Below, one piece after another: positions 45,563 through 58,461 of a stretch of 64,000 nt of DNA. Below the pieces are notes generated by a model. The model made no database searches and was not told where the DNA came from. It saw only the letters and a list, made by a program, of their open reading frames with translations. The position numbers and the translations under genes were made by a program. This DNA comes from Irpex lacteus (taxonomy: Eukaryota; Basidiomycota; Agaricomycetes; Polyporales; Irpicaceae): the NCBI GenBank assembly GCA_001986395.2, contig MQVO02000003.1:1488001-1552000 (forward strand). The letters are read 5' to 3'. Each line of letters starts with the position of its first letter. Positions within the stretch are counted from its first letter, which is position 1.

Positions 45563-47185
45563 ATGCCGCCAGCTGCCTCCTCATCCCGAGCCTTGAACGC
45601 TATCTTGCCTTTGATCCAATCTGGACAGCCCTACGAGGCGCATCAGAAAGCTAGGACATTTGCTGCTCGTTACCAGAAGTCAGGTCAATATGATACCGCT
45701 ATTGATGTCTTGTTCCAATCCGCACGAGAACTGTTCAAGACAGGACAGCAAGGTAGCGGCACAGATCTTTCAGTGTTCTTACTGGATGTGTATGAGAACA
45801 AGGGAGAGGAGGTGAATGCGGAGAGCCGGGGTATGTCCCTTCCTGTTCAGCTGCTCTGTTTGGCCACAATGTTTCTCACAACCCGCAGGTCGCCTTACCC
45901 AGCTCATAGCCTTGGCTGGTCCTTCTGGATCGTGGCGGAAGACAGTTATTGATAAATCTATTGCGTGCGTTTTGTTACTTGCTCCTTTGTCTGAATATCA
46001 CTAAGACCAATGTAGCTGGTCTGCAAAGTCTGGACCTTGTCCGTCTGGAGACCCAGACCTACACCACTACATTGCGGAGATATTATACAAAGGTTCGAAC
46101 GCGTGGCCTCATGTTTCTGACTACATCTTACGTTCTTCCTGTTAGAGGGTGCTTTCGAATCTGCCGAGCTGCACTATCTTGCAGCCGGAAAACGAGATAG
46201 CGCAAGAACCCTTGCACAGCTGTATGGCGAATGGTCATCAACAGGCGGAGCTCCGGGGGCATTTGCTCTTCGTGGAACCATTCCGTAAGTTCAGTCCGTT
46301 CGAATCACTACGGTATAAGCAGCCGTTACCATTGGTCTCCCGGCTGATGCACATAATTTGCCACATCGGTGCACTCCTTCTCCCATTCATTCCGCCTCTT
46401 TCCGGCCCTCTCGCTGCGGTCATCATGGGCTGATACTACCTTCATCGGCAGATATCTTCAGAACGGAAACATTTTAGCAGCGCGTGCATTCATCACACAT
46501 CTTGTCTCTCAATTAGCCGCATCCCGCCCAGATTTCATATCCCCCATTCAGTCCACGCCAATCCCTATTGGTAAACCGGTCTCAGGCACGCCAGATGAAA
46601 TTGTGTTTACAACGGATTCCTTGGTCAATTTCGCGCAACTTGCTGTCCGCGCGTGTCAGCGTTCACAAGGGGACAAGAACAAGGTCATGCGGGAGGCGTG
46701 GATACGTCTTTGTGGGAGTTACCAGAGCAAAGGTGGCCTTCTAGCCGTGAAGGAAGTTCGCAAGGTACGTCTCAATATGGAGCCAGTCCACTCTGTTCTG
46801 CCTACATCTACCGTTGCTGGTAATGCGCACACACGGATCTCGGGCAAGGAACGCGCAGCCCGGAATCCGAAGGTTCAACGGTCTTCACTAGGAATTACTG
46901 AGACTACCTTCTCGATGACGATGATCCCCGCCGTTTGCGCTCATGCGCATCGTTACAGCACCAATACGTGATTCTTTACTGATACGACGTGTTTTAACTA
47001 TTCTATAGGCACTCAGCGAAATATCAGAATTGTACTTCGCTATCCCTCCACCCAGATCACAACAAGGCAATCCGATGGCTGACATGTTGTCGGCTATGCT
47101 TGGAGGGGCGCCGCCCTCTAGAACGGCGGCCCCGAGAAGAGTATTAGCGCCAGCATCAGCCAGCGGTGCACCGAGTCTTGATTGA
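45563..47185 (+). CDS. GET4: GET4, tail-anchored protein targeting factor
   Basis: Several exons are inferred. Start MPPAASSSRALNAILPLIQS, then GQPYEAHQKARTFAARYQKS, YDTAIDVLFQSARELFKTGQ, GSGTDLSVFLLDVYEN, FESAELHYLAAGKRDSA, LAQLYGEWSSTGG and a helical repeat to the end ASASGAPSLD. This is the all-alpha TPR-like fold of GET4, which with GET5 hands tail-anchored proteins to GET3 for ER insertion. One intron (about 46286-46450) is unusually long for this window. Same strand as TSC13. Confidence 0.9.
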
Positions 47186-47571
47186 TTCTCTAAACGAGAG
47201 GGTTGGTAGACGCATTGTGCCACTGAGTAGTAGATTCTCGTCCACTAGTCAACTACAGTCAACTAACAATACCACGTGTTTTCATATCTCGTCATCCGCT
47301 CCCTTAGGAACGCGCGAACATCGGGTGCTAGAATTCTACATATGAAACCAATATCGTCCTCAAAGTGCGTCTGTGGCCAGCTAGCGCCAATGGGATACCT
47401 TTAGTCTGCATCCGCCAATCAGTGGCAAGCATTGATGCATCCGAGCCGATAGATCTGGTACAACACGAAATATCTTTGTTATTCATATGGATCAAACCAA
47501 TGCTGTCCGAATATGTGATCAGGTCATCCTGGCCTAGAAACCAGTATTCGGTGCTTTCTGAATTGCGAACG
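47186..47571. other. Intergenic, convergent 3' ends
   Basis: GET4 and HSBP1 both end here. The minus-strand frame at 47328-47639 is partly shared with the last HSBP1 exon but reads on in another frame. Confidence 0.5.
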
Positions 47572-48059
47572 CTAGACCCCACTCTTTCGTAAGATGGGCG
47601 ACTGAGGTAGGCTGGTGGGGGCGGTAGTGGCGTCTCCATTGATTATATCCTGGATAGAGGCTTCTAGTGCATCGACTCGCGTGGACATTTGTGTCACTAT
47701 ACACAGACAGAACGCGTTAACGGCAAACGCTGATGGTCGAACATTGAAACAGTAGAGAACTCACTCCGATCGAGAATCTGGTTAGACATGTCGTCAAATT
47801 TAGCGTCTAGTTGTTCGAGCAGAGTCTCGACCTTTGGTATGTGGTTAGAAGAAGGTTGCTGCCCAGAGTTTGGAATTGTACTGACGAAAGCAGTGAGCTC
47901 GTGTGGACTAGAGATATCCGATGTGTTGACAACAGGCTTCGACGGGCTAGGTGCAGCTGCAGAGGCACCCGTGGTGGATACAGGACTGATAGATGCCTTA
48001 GACGGCGTTACCGTTGATGTTACGTTCAGAGGAAGTGCCGCAGAGGATGGTGGCGGCAT
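47572..48059 (-). CDS. HSBP1: Heat shock factor-binding protein 1 homologue
   Basis: Two exons are inferred. A disordered Ser/Thr/Pro N-terminal half (MPPPSSAALPLNVTSTVTPS) leads to VETLLEQLDAKFDDMSNQIL, then a split codon and donor GTGAGT; the second exon gives MTQMSTRVDALEASIQDIIN. Together they form the short conserved HSBP1 coiled coil, which trimerises and, in animals, binds heat shock factor. The protein ends ILRKSGV at 47572. The N-terminal extension is longer than in animal HSBP1. Confidence 0.82.
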
Positions 48060-50407
48060 AACTGGTAGCCAATCCTGTATTCAGCCTTCATTAAAATCAG
48101 ACAGGCGGCGTATCTCATTGGCTAAGACTAACAAATTATCACCTGTGAGATCCTTGCTACAGCGAGGAGATTGGGACGAGGCCGTTATGGCACGACGGTG
48201 GTGGTAAGAAACATCGTTCCAAATCCGGTTCTGGAGCTTTGCGCGGAGTGAATCTCAGATCCAAGTAATGACCGGATCAGACCGGTCTTACCGCCGGCAT
48301 CAAACTGCCGCTTTGAGCACTATACCGTTCGGGATCACACACCTACCATCACTTGCGGTAACCTACATACTGTACAGTGAACACAATTCGTCCTTGCCTC
48401 TCACTCTCAACTTATCCACGGTACTATGAATTGTTTCTAGAATTGGAAGTGGAGAGAGCGGAATATTATCCGGCTCAAGTACATCAAACACACGCTCACA
48501 CCGCAAGTGAGCAACAGTTGCAGGTTAGCAATGCTTCGTACACGAGGACGAGTGGACAATAAACTGTCGTATTCAATCTAGGTCCTCCGATTGTACAGCT
48601 ATATTTTTAACCCGTAACAACCACTGAATGGGTTGTATCTCTCGCTCTGAATACTGTCGTTCTATCTACCTCGCTCCCGCAATACTGTCGTGTGGGTAAG
48701 CCAAGAAACAGAGTGCAAATGTGGCCTAGGAAGCGCGCGGATATCCTGGAAGAATTGCTGGCGAAAAGAGTCTGTGATATATCTCTCTGCTTAAAATGCT
48801 CAGCCACAGTTCGACGCGTGAACAAGAGTGTGTGACGTTTATTCCTGTACAGTCAGTGTTGGCCGTTGATATGCCAGCTATGACATGTATGACATAGTAT
48901 GCAGGTTCGCAAAGCTCTGTTGTGCGAACAATACCATTTGTAATGCTCATCGAAGTACACCCAGGAAAGCGGCATCTGACATCCGCATCTCGGGGCGAAG
49001 TCAGGCCATCCAATGCAACTTTGTAACACCCAAGACGTTCTGGGTGGCTTATCTTTGCACAGAGATGCAATTGACAGCATCCGGCCTTCAAGCTTCACAT
49101 GCGAGCCGACAATTCCTCACCTTGCACGTTGGTCTGTTTGCTCCCAGAGACATCCTATGCATCTATGGCTGACTCAATGTTCGAACAGTGAATCTGCCCA
49201 CACCATCTCGTACTGCTTACATTGAACGAGGCGCTCTATATGCAAAAGGTCAGCAAATTTGGTCATTCCATCTTGTTGGAGTGTCTCCATGCTCCTTCCT
49301 AAGGCTAGGCTTGCGCGCCGGCCAGAATTTACTTTGGTCCCGGGTGGCCCTACCTTCTCAAGAGACGCGAGGAGAAACAGATACCATTGCATAGGCGCAA
49401 TACTGCCAGCCCAAGTCCACTCTCTGGAACGTGTTATGATTGTGGCGCTGGGGCGCTGCACGACGCTCACGCGTTACCGACAGCTGCCGGCAATTGATCA
49501 TTCTCCCTTACGCTCTTGCAATTCCTCGACACTTAGAGCGTTAGACTATGTGCTGTATCAGTGAACCGGGGGTTCATGGAAAATCCTCACTGCTGAGCGT
49601 CCGCACAGCCAGACAAGCAGCATTGGGCGGTCGGCTGCCGAGTGACATAGTCGGCGTATGACGCACAATGCAGTAGACGTGCATCCGACAACTCTACTCC
49701 GGCATGTTCCAAGAAGCCTGACCGCGTTGTCGAACCTAGATACTCTGGACCGTCGTTTGCGGTTTGTGAGGATACATGTGAGTGTTTGATTCTTGAGAAG
49801 GCATAAGGTAGCACGCTCACGTTAAATGGAATTCCAGGTCGGCATGAAAACGTTCTGCTGGGCTTGCGTTACGTACCGAGTTTACTTCGAGGGAGAAGAC
49901 ACACTTTCGTATGTCCATGTTCGCCGCGGATTTCTCATTGACTATGCTTAATGTTTCCACGACTCCACTCCACCACGTCAATTACTCATAGATGGGAAGA
50001 ACAGCGAGGTTTATCCTCGGACTATGCACGACATGACTACTGGCCTACTTTCGCTCCCTTCATTGCTCAATGTACCACACTAACGCCCACACATTCTAGG
50101 GTATCCATAAACTGTGTACCCGCTCCACCATGTATCCCTTTGCAGAAAGATTCATCGGAGACGAATAGGGCATCTCGGTTCCTTATCCTGACTGAGTTTC
50201 AAACCAGATGTCGATCAAACTCATCCACAGTATCGCGAAGGGACACCCACATCGCGATCCTCAAAAGTTTATCAACGATGCGGCGTTGTACCCAGCGGCG
50301 CCCGCCGAAATTTCAGGCAGGCAAGTCTGAAGAGCCTGTTAATAACTGTCTTGGAACTGATACCGTACAGTGTGATAGAGAGATGCTATGCCTAGGTCCC
50401 AGGTACA

Positions 50408-50773
50408 TTAGGTAGAAGAACGAGGCTTTTTGACGCAACAACCATGTTGTTCAGCAACAAATTGGTGTATATCGACAGCCAACAGATACCCCTTGCCGAC
50501 ATTCATCTGAAACAGGGGAAAGGTAAAGGTGCGCACAATGCTCTCCCGCTGCCAGACCGAGTGGCACCTTCGGATCGGGCTGAATATTTGATTCCCTTTA
50601 ACTGACTTGTCTCGGTAATATTGGCCGTCAGATTCCCAGATAAAGATCCGATGATCGTCAATCCGAGGTGGTGTAATCAAAAACCCATTCTCGAGTCGCT
50701 GTAGGTATCCTACCTTACTTGGCAGGTATTGTTCGTTGTCCCGGACTTCAAGCATGACCATGGGGCAGCACAA
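50408..50773 (-). CDS. Possible small protein, unrecognised
   Basis: A single 121-codon frame on the minus strand with hydrophobic-polar alternation typical of folded proteins (YLQRLENGFLITPPRI, HRIFIWESDGQYYRD, FTFPLFQMNVGKGYLL). It might be a fragment of an older gene or a chance frame. No neighbours support it and no start context stands out. Confidence 0.25.
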   Translation of the reverse strand: MCCPMVMLEVRDNEQYLPSKVGYLQRLENGFLITPPRIDDHRIFIWESDGQYYRDKSVKGNQIFSPIRRCHSVWQRESIVRTFTFPLFQMNVGKGYLLAVDIHQFVAEQHGCCVKKPRSST

Positions 50774-52923
50774 TTCTAACTGTGTGTTTTATTCTCGAGG
50801 CACAACGGAACCGAACAAAGGGCTCCTGCGGGTAAGAGTTGGGCGTATGCTAGATGGCCCGCAAAGATGATTGGTGCTGTACACAGCCCGCTCACACGAA
50901 GCAGAAGCTTGTGATCACGTTGTGTCCAAAGTTCACTCCGGAGAGAAGCTCAAGCCCTGTTCGAGTTGTATCCATCCTCTGAGACGTGCTGGGACTCCCT
51001 GGTGGCCGAGGAGATAGATCATAGGGGAAGAAGGACTATGACGACTGGTGTGCCAAAATGCTGTATCTGTGGCTGTCAAATTGAATAGGGCATCCAACAC
51101 GTCCGAAGGTCTATTTACCGTGATACGTACAAGTAATCAGCTCGACAGGATGACCGGTGATTGTTTTGAGGTATGCATCGGTTGCTATCGCACGCAGTAG
51201 AACACGATATTGCCGACGAATCGCAAGAACGATCATTCGAGCGAACTGCCCTTCGCTCGCATGTCACATGGCATCTGACTTCTGACATGGCCAGTCAAAC
51301 GTATTTCGGTTATTCAATCTCACTACTTTGAACAGAGTCGCGTCCCTGTTATCTTAACGGCGACTGTACTGACAACGGGACGCTTGTCAGTCCGCGACGC
51401 AGACTTTAGGGATCATATCGAGAGAACATTGTTCTATTTGTGTGCATGTTTTGCGTGTTGCGCATGCAGCTGAACATAAACCTATTCACCGTCGGCCGCG
51501 GCGGTCTTGGGACTCCGCGGGAGTGGGTCGGAATGGCTGTTTGTGAACCCAGCAGGGTCGTCATCCGCCACAGAAAGACAGGATGAGTGTATTGCGGCCT
51601 GGGGATGCTCACGCGGGGCGTGGCTTACGCAGCAGGGGTGGCGACGAGCGGTTACTGGCAATGGGTGGTGATATGTTGGTGTGTATTGGGTACGGAACCA
51701 TTCGAGACTTCAGACGCCTGTAGCGGTCGTCCCTTAGTCTAGTGCGTATGTGGGGTGTTCTGCTGATCCACGCGTCTTCGTCTTGGAATGAACGTCTTGC
51801 CGCTGACCCGTGTCCTGTGGGCAAGCGAGTAGAACTGTTCGTAGAACCTCCTCTTTCATTAATCTTTCCGTCGCATCCGAACTGCACATGAGTTATGTCG
51901 TCACTTCCCATCTGCCACCCATTTCCAGCACACTGCTGAGAACCTGCGTCACGTTTATTCCCCCCTCCGATGGGAAGTCTGATCACTGAACGTCTGAACC
52001 CTCCCTCGCGGACTTTGAACGAGGGCGGGACGGAGCCAAACACGGTATCAGTCGTTGAATACAAGAATTCACAGAATTACAGAATATCTTGAACATTATG
52101 ACAACAGCTACATTGAAACTCAGCGCTCGCGGCCTTGCCCGACTCCCCCACCTGCACTGCTATTCCCACCGCGGTGCGATGGGGCAATAGATCTACTCAT
52201 TTTGTGCAGCGTACCAGCACCTCAGCAGCAGGTCCATCAATACGTACGTGATGCGTGGGCCATCAACAAGCTGCACAAGCTCAGATTTCCGTACCTGTAT
52301 GTCGCGAAGTGTATTCTGACGGGTTGCAGACTGCCCTCGTTGCCTACACCCACGAGTGCAGTCTTCCCTCAGAGTTCGCGCCCCGGTTCGACGGAAGCAT
52401 GATTCCTGAAACCCTATCGAGCCCTGTTTCTACTTGCCGCTCCAGAGACCCGCCGGTATGCCCCATCCTTCGCAATAGTCCAGCTGATTCTTACAAAAAT
52501 GTAGCGATGGTTCCATATATTCTCCGACTGCTGAGTTGAGGAATACAGATTACAACGGGGTCATCCATTGCAGGATCGACAAAATTGAAGCCTCTAACGG
52601 CCGCTGTCCGGCAAGCAAACCGGGCTCGAGCTGCATGTTCAGTGACGCGCCAGTATATCGATAGTGCAGTTACTGCAGTATTTCGAAAGCGCTGAAAGTA
52701 CAGCAATCCCAGAGCCTCAACGGAGCGCAAGCGTGCGCAAAGTTACGAGCTATACTCTATAGTAAGTTTTGCCGCGGGGAACATTTAGTATCAGATTCTG
52801 GGAATCTCCAGGAAGCTCGTGTGCATCGACCGTGTACGGAGATCCTCACAAGATACCCCTCGATGTTTGACAGGACCAATAGCTTGGTATTACAGATAAA
52901 AGTAGGAGCAGCTAGTCCTCCAC

Positions 52924-52930
52924 TATATAG
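52924..52930 (+). promoter_or_regulatory. TATA box of the WOPR gene
   Basis: TATATAG about 75 nt upstream of the ATG at 53002. Confidence 0.6.
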
Positions 52931-53001
52931 ATGGCACTCCATCTCGGTCTTTTCAACATCACACCACACCCAGTCCAGTATTCCAGCACACCATCGTTAC
53001 T

Positions 53002-54488
53002 ATGCCCCCTTCACCTGTTTCCGACGTTGTCCCATTCTGTGGTTTCGTTGAGACAACTGCGGATGCTCTACGACTTATACAGGCAGCGCGTTGTGGGCTC
53101 ATACCCCGCATAACGCGTCGCCTCAACGAGCTCGAGCGACGCTCCATGATCAGGAGCGGCGCCGTCTTCGTCTTCAGCGTCGAAGAGAGCGGCATCAAAC
53201 GCTGGACAGACGGTATGTGTCTCGCCAACTAGCTTCATGCAAGTTCAGCACGTTAATCCTCGCCTGAACCCTGCAGGGTATACCTGGACACCCAGCCGGA
53301 TATCGGGGAACTTCTTAGTATGCCTAATAACCGCTGCATCGTACGAGCGGTAGATTAACAGCCCGATGTTAGGTCTATCGAGAGGTTGTCGAGCGCACAA
53401 ACCGCAGCGTCTACCCAACCCCTGGCGCGCACGATCTCTTACAGAGAGCTGATGCCCATGCGGCGCTGAAAATACAAGGGCTGATTAAGAAGGTAACTAG
53501 TTTTTGACATATACCCCACTTGCCGCCTCGCCCATGACTAACGTTTGCTTTTGGACAGACCATTACTGTCAAAATACGCGGCTCAGACCACCACCTCATA
53601 TGCTACTACACGCTTGACGACGTGAGGTCGGGCCGACTTCAGAGGCCAACCACGGTGCCTGCTATCATGGCGTTGGAGATCCCTCACGAACTGGTACAGT
53701 CCACCAACTTCCGGTACCCTCCCAAGCTCGAGCTTGGACCGGACGGACGCTTAACCCGAATGTAAGCTTTCGTACAAGAACTTGTGGGCGTTTTGAGCTG
53801 ACGTATACCATGGGAAACATTTAGCCGTGACTCTGATGAGACATTGCACCAGTCTGAGAGCCCGAGTCCAGTTGACGGTGTTAGCAGGTTGGCGAGAGGA
53901 GTGATGAGCGAGGGCCCCTCGGATCACACTCAGGCACAATTCTCTGGACCACCAGCTCGCTTTCCCGGGCATTCCCACCAGTACTCAGCTCCATCTGCAC
54001 ACCATCAGCACATCGATGCGTCTCATTCTCCAGTAGCCTCGGGGTTGAGCATGCAGTCCAACAGAGACTACTACACCCATTCTATGGATCAGCCCGGTTC
54101 ATCGCCAGCTTCACCGGCCCAATGGTCTCCTTCACCATACTTCCAATATGGATCCTCTCCTCCCGCCGAATCTTCGCTGCACGACGTGTATTCCTCGAAC
54201 CCATCGCTTCACTCGGCTTCTCTCCAGGAAAACCGTTGGGAGATGAGCGGGTTGGGTATGTCACACATTCGAGAAGGGTTCTCCCCGAACCCCCGTGTAC
54301 GTGATGGACGAGTGACCCTCGACCATTCAATTGCGTCTATGTCATTGTCGCACTCCCCAGAAGCCGTTGGTACGGCCTCAATACGGCCACGGGAGTCGAG
54401 TCGCAGCCGATCAGGCTCGACTGGCTGGACATGGGAAGAACAGAGGTGTGTTCGCATCCCATTCCAGTTCCCAGGGCTATCTTATTGA
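53002..54488 (+). CDS. Gti1/Pac2 (WOPR) family transcription regulator
   Basis: Several exons join. The first WOPR box reads FCGFVETTADALRLIQAARC, GLIPRITRRLNELERRSMIR and SGAVFVFSVEESGIKRWTDG, then YTWTPSRISGNFLVYREV. The second box follows a linker: IQGLIKKTITVKIRGSDHHL, then ICYYTLDDVRSGRLQRPTTV and PEIPHELVQSTNFRYPP-like sequence. WOPR proteins (Wor1, Ryp1, Gti1) bind DNA and control fungal development and morphology. The C-terminal 220 residues are disordered, rich in Ser, Pro, His and Gln. The frame runs to 54488; an intron at about 54445-54475 would instead extend the protein to 54742, so the exact end is uncertain. Confidence 0.9.
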
Positions 54489-54793
54489 GTCTCTTCAAGC
54501 CCGCACCGCAACTTGCAGCGAGCCGCTCTTCCTGCACAACACAGATACCCAGGGCAGGAACGATGACGCAACGCGTGGCACAATCTTTAGTAGAACCTGA
54601 TCTCATACGGACCGTATTTTCCGCCGATGTATCTATTACGACATGTCATGAATATGTATCCCTCAGCGAGGCCATGTCGCGCTGGTTGCGATTGGTCCAG
54701 TCTACGAAACATTACGACGGCTCTATCGTGACCCCCACGTGAAACCATAAGAACGTCGAGCCGCGGGGTTCTTTCTCGCCGCCCCTTCATACA

Positions 54794-56845
54794 TCACGAT
54801 TTGCCAGCAGCCCTTCTCTCGATAAATCCACGGATATTCGGATGTCCTTCCAAACTTCCAAAGAAGCATCTCTTCGCAGAGCTTTCCCACAGCACAACAT
54901 CGAGCTGTTTTGCGTAGTTGAGTACGTACTCATAGTCCGCTTGCGATGCAAAGGCGGTGTAAAGGTATCCTGTCAGCATGTCAGTGGCAAAGCCGATGTC
55001 ACAACTTGTGTTCCGCTCGCCTTCCTGTGACTTGACCCTGTTTTTCTCCAGCTCCCATAGCCGAATCTGGTCTTGGACCGTAACAGGTAGAAGAGGCTTC
55101 TGTTTCGCTCGGTGAGTCCGAGCTTCGTGGTGTTGGGTCGGCCATTGTACGTACATTCTTTCTCATCTGCGGGTGGGCATGTGTGGTCAGATAACTGATG
55201 ATCTGACGGGACCCAATCAGCATAGAGTCAGCGTGAGGACTATGAGGTATCCGTGAACCTGATCAGCCGTGATGCCGCTAGCAAGGGCCTTCTTCACACT
55301 TTCGCGGGTAATGGCGCCTACAACAAGGTTTGGGAAGCGAGACTTGAGAGTAACGAAGAGATTGAGGACGGCAGTTTGCAGAGGGTTATCTGGATCGAGG
55401 ATGAGCACTAACAACTTTAGAATGATACCACAACTCACCCGTGTACGCATAAAGGCGATAGTTGGTTTCTAGAATTATAAAACCTTGCCTCTGGCCGTCA
55501 GAGCCAGAACCGCTACTTGTAGGTAACGGAGGCGACGAGGATGTCAACGTCGTTGCCAAACGAGTTGGGCTGAAGCGCTTGGAAGAGGGCTATTGTGGTT
55601 GTGAGGTTCGATTCGATATAGTATAGGGTTATCTTTAACCTTGCGCTGCCAGATAATGCCATAGTCGCGTAGATCTTCTAACATGGCAGTTTGCGTTGGA
55701 CTTAGATGCTCAACGGAGTAGTCCTGCATGCGAAACTAGTCAGGTTTGTACTAGCGATTGGGAGAGAATGGACTAACACGGCCAAGTTCCATAGTCGATA
55801 GCATGAATAGAAAACTAAGGACCTCGACCAAGTCCATCTGGCGCTCCTGCAAGACAGTAAGTACTGTCACGGTCCTAGACCCATCCATCTTCGTTGTATC
55901 GTACCTCAGCCATTCGAAGGTACTGCAAAAGTAGCTCCCATAATTGCGTATGGGGATTATGAAGAAGAAACTGAAATCCTGAAGATGTTATCTGAAGTGA
56001 TGATCCGCTGTACATTTCTCAAGTCGTTAGTAAGAACAGAGCCACCGTAGATAATGAGTAGTCATACTGTGCATTGGACATCAGACCACTTCTCTGTAAG
56101 AGATACAACACGCCTTGAGAAGGCTTGGCGGGATTTCGGCCCGTTCCCGAGGATACCATATAATGCAGGATTGTCTAAGACCTGTGAGTTGTGCGTATCT
56201 CGGAGGAAATTGAGCCTACCTCCCAACGCTCCAGCGCGTATGCATCTAGCGTTTCGATGGATGGAGCTGGGTGCTTCCCGTCCTTCTCAGCGGGTGCCCC
56301 GAAACTGCCACTCGTGCCTCTGCATTATGTGGGTGATGACGTTCAGGCATGGTTGTAAGTGCTTACCCTCCCGTGATCGCCTGTCGTAAGCTGGTCTTGA
56401 ATGTGACGTTGAGGGCTAGCTTGATAGAGGATTGTGGCAAAACGTGCAAATGTGAAAGCACCGACAGTGCGGTGTCATACGCCCTGAAATCCAACTCTAA
56501 ATGCACAATTCAACCAAAGGAGCAAATGAAGTTCAGTGCCTACTTTGTGCCTTCGGCCGTGACCCAAGCAGCCATAGTAGTAGCTGGGATTGCTGACTCT
56601 AGCCAAAGAAGGTTCATGACTAATTGTCGCTCCAATGGGCCCAACAAACTTCCAACAGCTGCAGTCAGCGTGTGCCACAATGGTGAGCGCAGCTATACGA
56701 ACCGGAAGATAGATAGACATGACGATGGCCGTTGGTAGAGACGTGTCAACGTGTTTTGAGATTGCGACTGCAGGAATGCGAGAAGGGCATGCGAGCTGCT
56801 TTCGGCCGAGGCAGTTCCCTCCGTAACGGGTTGCACGGATGGCAT
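54794..56845 (-). CDS. TFB2: TFIIH subunit p52 (TFB2)
   Basis: Many exons, joined by eye from the ATG at 56845. Landmarks in order: LLAFLQSQSQNTLTRLYQRP, SSCLSIFRLLGPLERQLVMN, AIPATTMAAWVTAEGTK, ALNVTFKTSLRQAITGG, TLDAYALERWETILHYMV, KPSQGVLYLLQRSGLMSNAQ, EHLSPTQTAMLEDLRDYGI, FSPTRLATTLTSSSPPLPTS, GFIILETNYRLYAYT, PLQTAVLNLFVTLKSRFPNL, ITRESVKKALASGITADQII and LPVTVQDQIRLWELEKNR. p52 anchors the XPB helicase in TFIIH and supports transcription initiation and nucleotide excision repair. It is convergent with the WOPR gene, about 50 bp apart (overlapping if the WOPR gene extends to 54742). Confidence 0.92.
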
Positions 56846-57250
56846 GGGGTGGCAGCAGAACTCACGACTGCACTGGCAGTGAGGCTACACGGGCGCAAAG
56901 GGCAAGAAGTCGCTCAAGTCGGTGAGGACTCTGAGATGTCCGACACAATGCTGTTGATGCTTGAGCTTAAGTGACAAAACCACGCTGAATTTCAGACTTT
57001 TCTCACCTGACGAGCACAACCACTGGCACTGGCAAGCCCTGGCGCGGTGCCACTGAGCCACACGCGCCTCGCTCGGCCATGCACTTCGCCGATTGATCAC
57101 GTGCATCACGTGGCTGCCATGCGACTCGCGTACATATCGCCTGAGCCTTGACGCGTCCCGCTTGATCTGAGGGTGCTCGACGCCGCGTACCTTGCAGACC
57201 GTGACGTTGATTCAGCTCGAGGCACATCCTGTCTGTCAGCTACAGCGAGC
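56846..57250. other. Divergent promoter region
   Basis: Between TFB2 and Nas6. GC-rich; no other gene was recognised. Confidence 0.5.
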
Positions 57251-58461
57251 ATGGCAAACATGTCAATCCACAACGCCGCCCTCAACAGTAAGTATCCCCT
57301 AAATTAATCAGCTAGTGTAAGTAGCTGACAAACTGTTCCACAACCACAGGGCAGGTAGGTCTTGTGCGCACATTGCTTGCTCAGGACCCGAATCTCCTCA
57401 ACTCGCAAGACATCGTAAGCCCCCGCTGTGATTCTCATCTCATACGCTGCTTATTATATCTTCCAGGACGGGCGCACGGCCTTGCATTGGGCTGCCACAT
57501 CAGGCTCTCTTGATATAGTCCGACACCTGTTGGACCTCAGCGCCGAGGTCGACATCCCAGACAACAGCGGATGGACACCACTGCTCATTGCCTGTTGAGC
57601 CTCATTTTGCCCCTGTGTACATTTTACATACTGAGACTCGATTAATTAGCCAGTGCAGGTCACGAAGATATCGTCCGTGAGCTGCTTGGTGCCGGTGCCA
57701 ACGTCAAGAAGACGAATGACAAAGGACTGACAGCACTGTGGGTACAACCTTGATTTACACTTGATGTAACCTCATACAACCGCTGCGCTATCACAAGGCA
57801 TTACGCAGCTTCTAAATCGCACGTGGATGTAGGTGGTATTTCTGACCGTTGTCCATTCTATCTTACCTGAGGATGACTACAGATCAGTAAATTACTAATT
57901 GCACGAGGCGCGGATGTGAGCGAGCACGCTGATATAACACCCCCTGCTGACCGCGTCTTTCCGATCAGATCAATGCCAGAGATAAAGCCAACCAGACACC
58001 TTTGTAAGTTGAGCATTCGTTATACCGTCGGCATAGTTTTGATTGAGCTATTCCAGGCATAGGGCCGCTACTACTGGCTCGATTGGACTTATCAATGTAT
58101 TGCTGCATCCGCCGGAAGATTCGCCTAAAACACGTCTTAATCCCGCCGACCGCGTAGGTAAGCAACATTGATTCGTGCCCATAACACAGTGCCCTTGTGA
58201 CAGAAAAGGCAAACACAGGTAACACGCCGTTACATCTCGCCATGGAATCCGCGCACGCCGAAGCGGCCTGCCTGCTGATAGAAGCGGGGCGGATCGCTCC
58301 AGAGTGAGTCCATAGTGTGCTGCTGCACACTGGGTCATTGACCTTTGTCCCATTGCCAGGAAAATTTGGACGGAGAAATCGCCGAAGCGCTTGAAGGCGT
58401 AGGAGGTCAGGAACAGAAACGAGCCAGGGCTTATGTCATTGAGCGTTGCGGCCAGCCCTAG
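57251..58461 (+). CDS. NAS6: Nas6/gankyrin proteasome assembly chaperone (ankyrin repeats)
   Basis: Many exons give an ankyrin-repeat protein of about 235 residues: DGRTALHWAATSGSLDIVRH, NSGWTPLLIASAGHEDIVRE, NDKGLTALHYAASKSHVDIS, DKANQTPLHRAATTGSIGLI and VGNTPLHLAMESAHAEAACL. The end ENLDGEIAEALEGVGGQEQK, then RARAYVIERCGQP, is the Nas6 C-terminus. Nas6 caps the C-terminus of the Rpt3 ATPase during assembly of the 19S proteasome base. As written the frame is broken at a run of four G (58286-58289): five G would read EAGADRSR and join the last exon in frame, four give a short altered end. Probably a sequence error, since the rest is intact. Confidence 0.88.

Larger units (their letters stand above)
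48060..53001. other. Gene-poor 5-kb stretch
   Basis: No convincing gene. Open frames are short, with mixed strand and no recognisable domain; frames at 49951-50415 (plus) and 51609-52064 (minus) are the longest besides the one listed below. No terminal inverted repeats, long direct repeats or transposase motifs were seen by eye. It could be decayed mobile or gene sequence. Confidence 0.5.
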
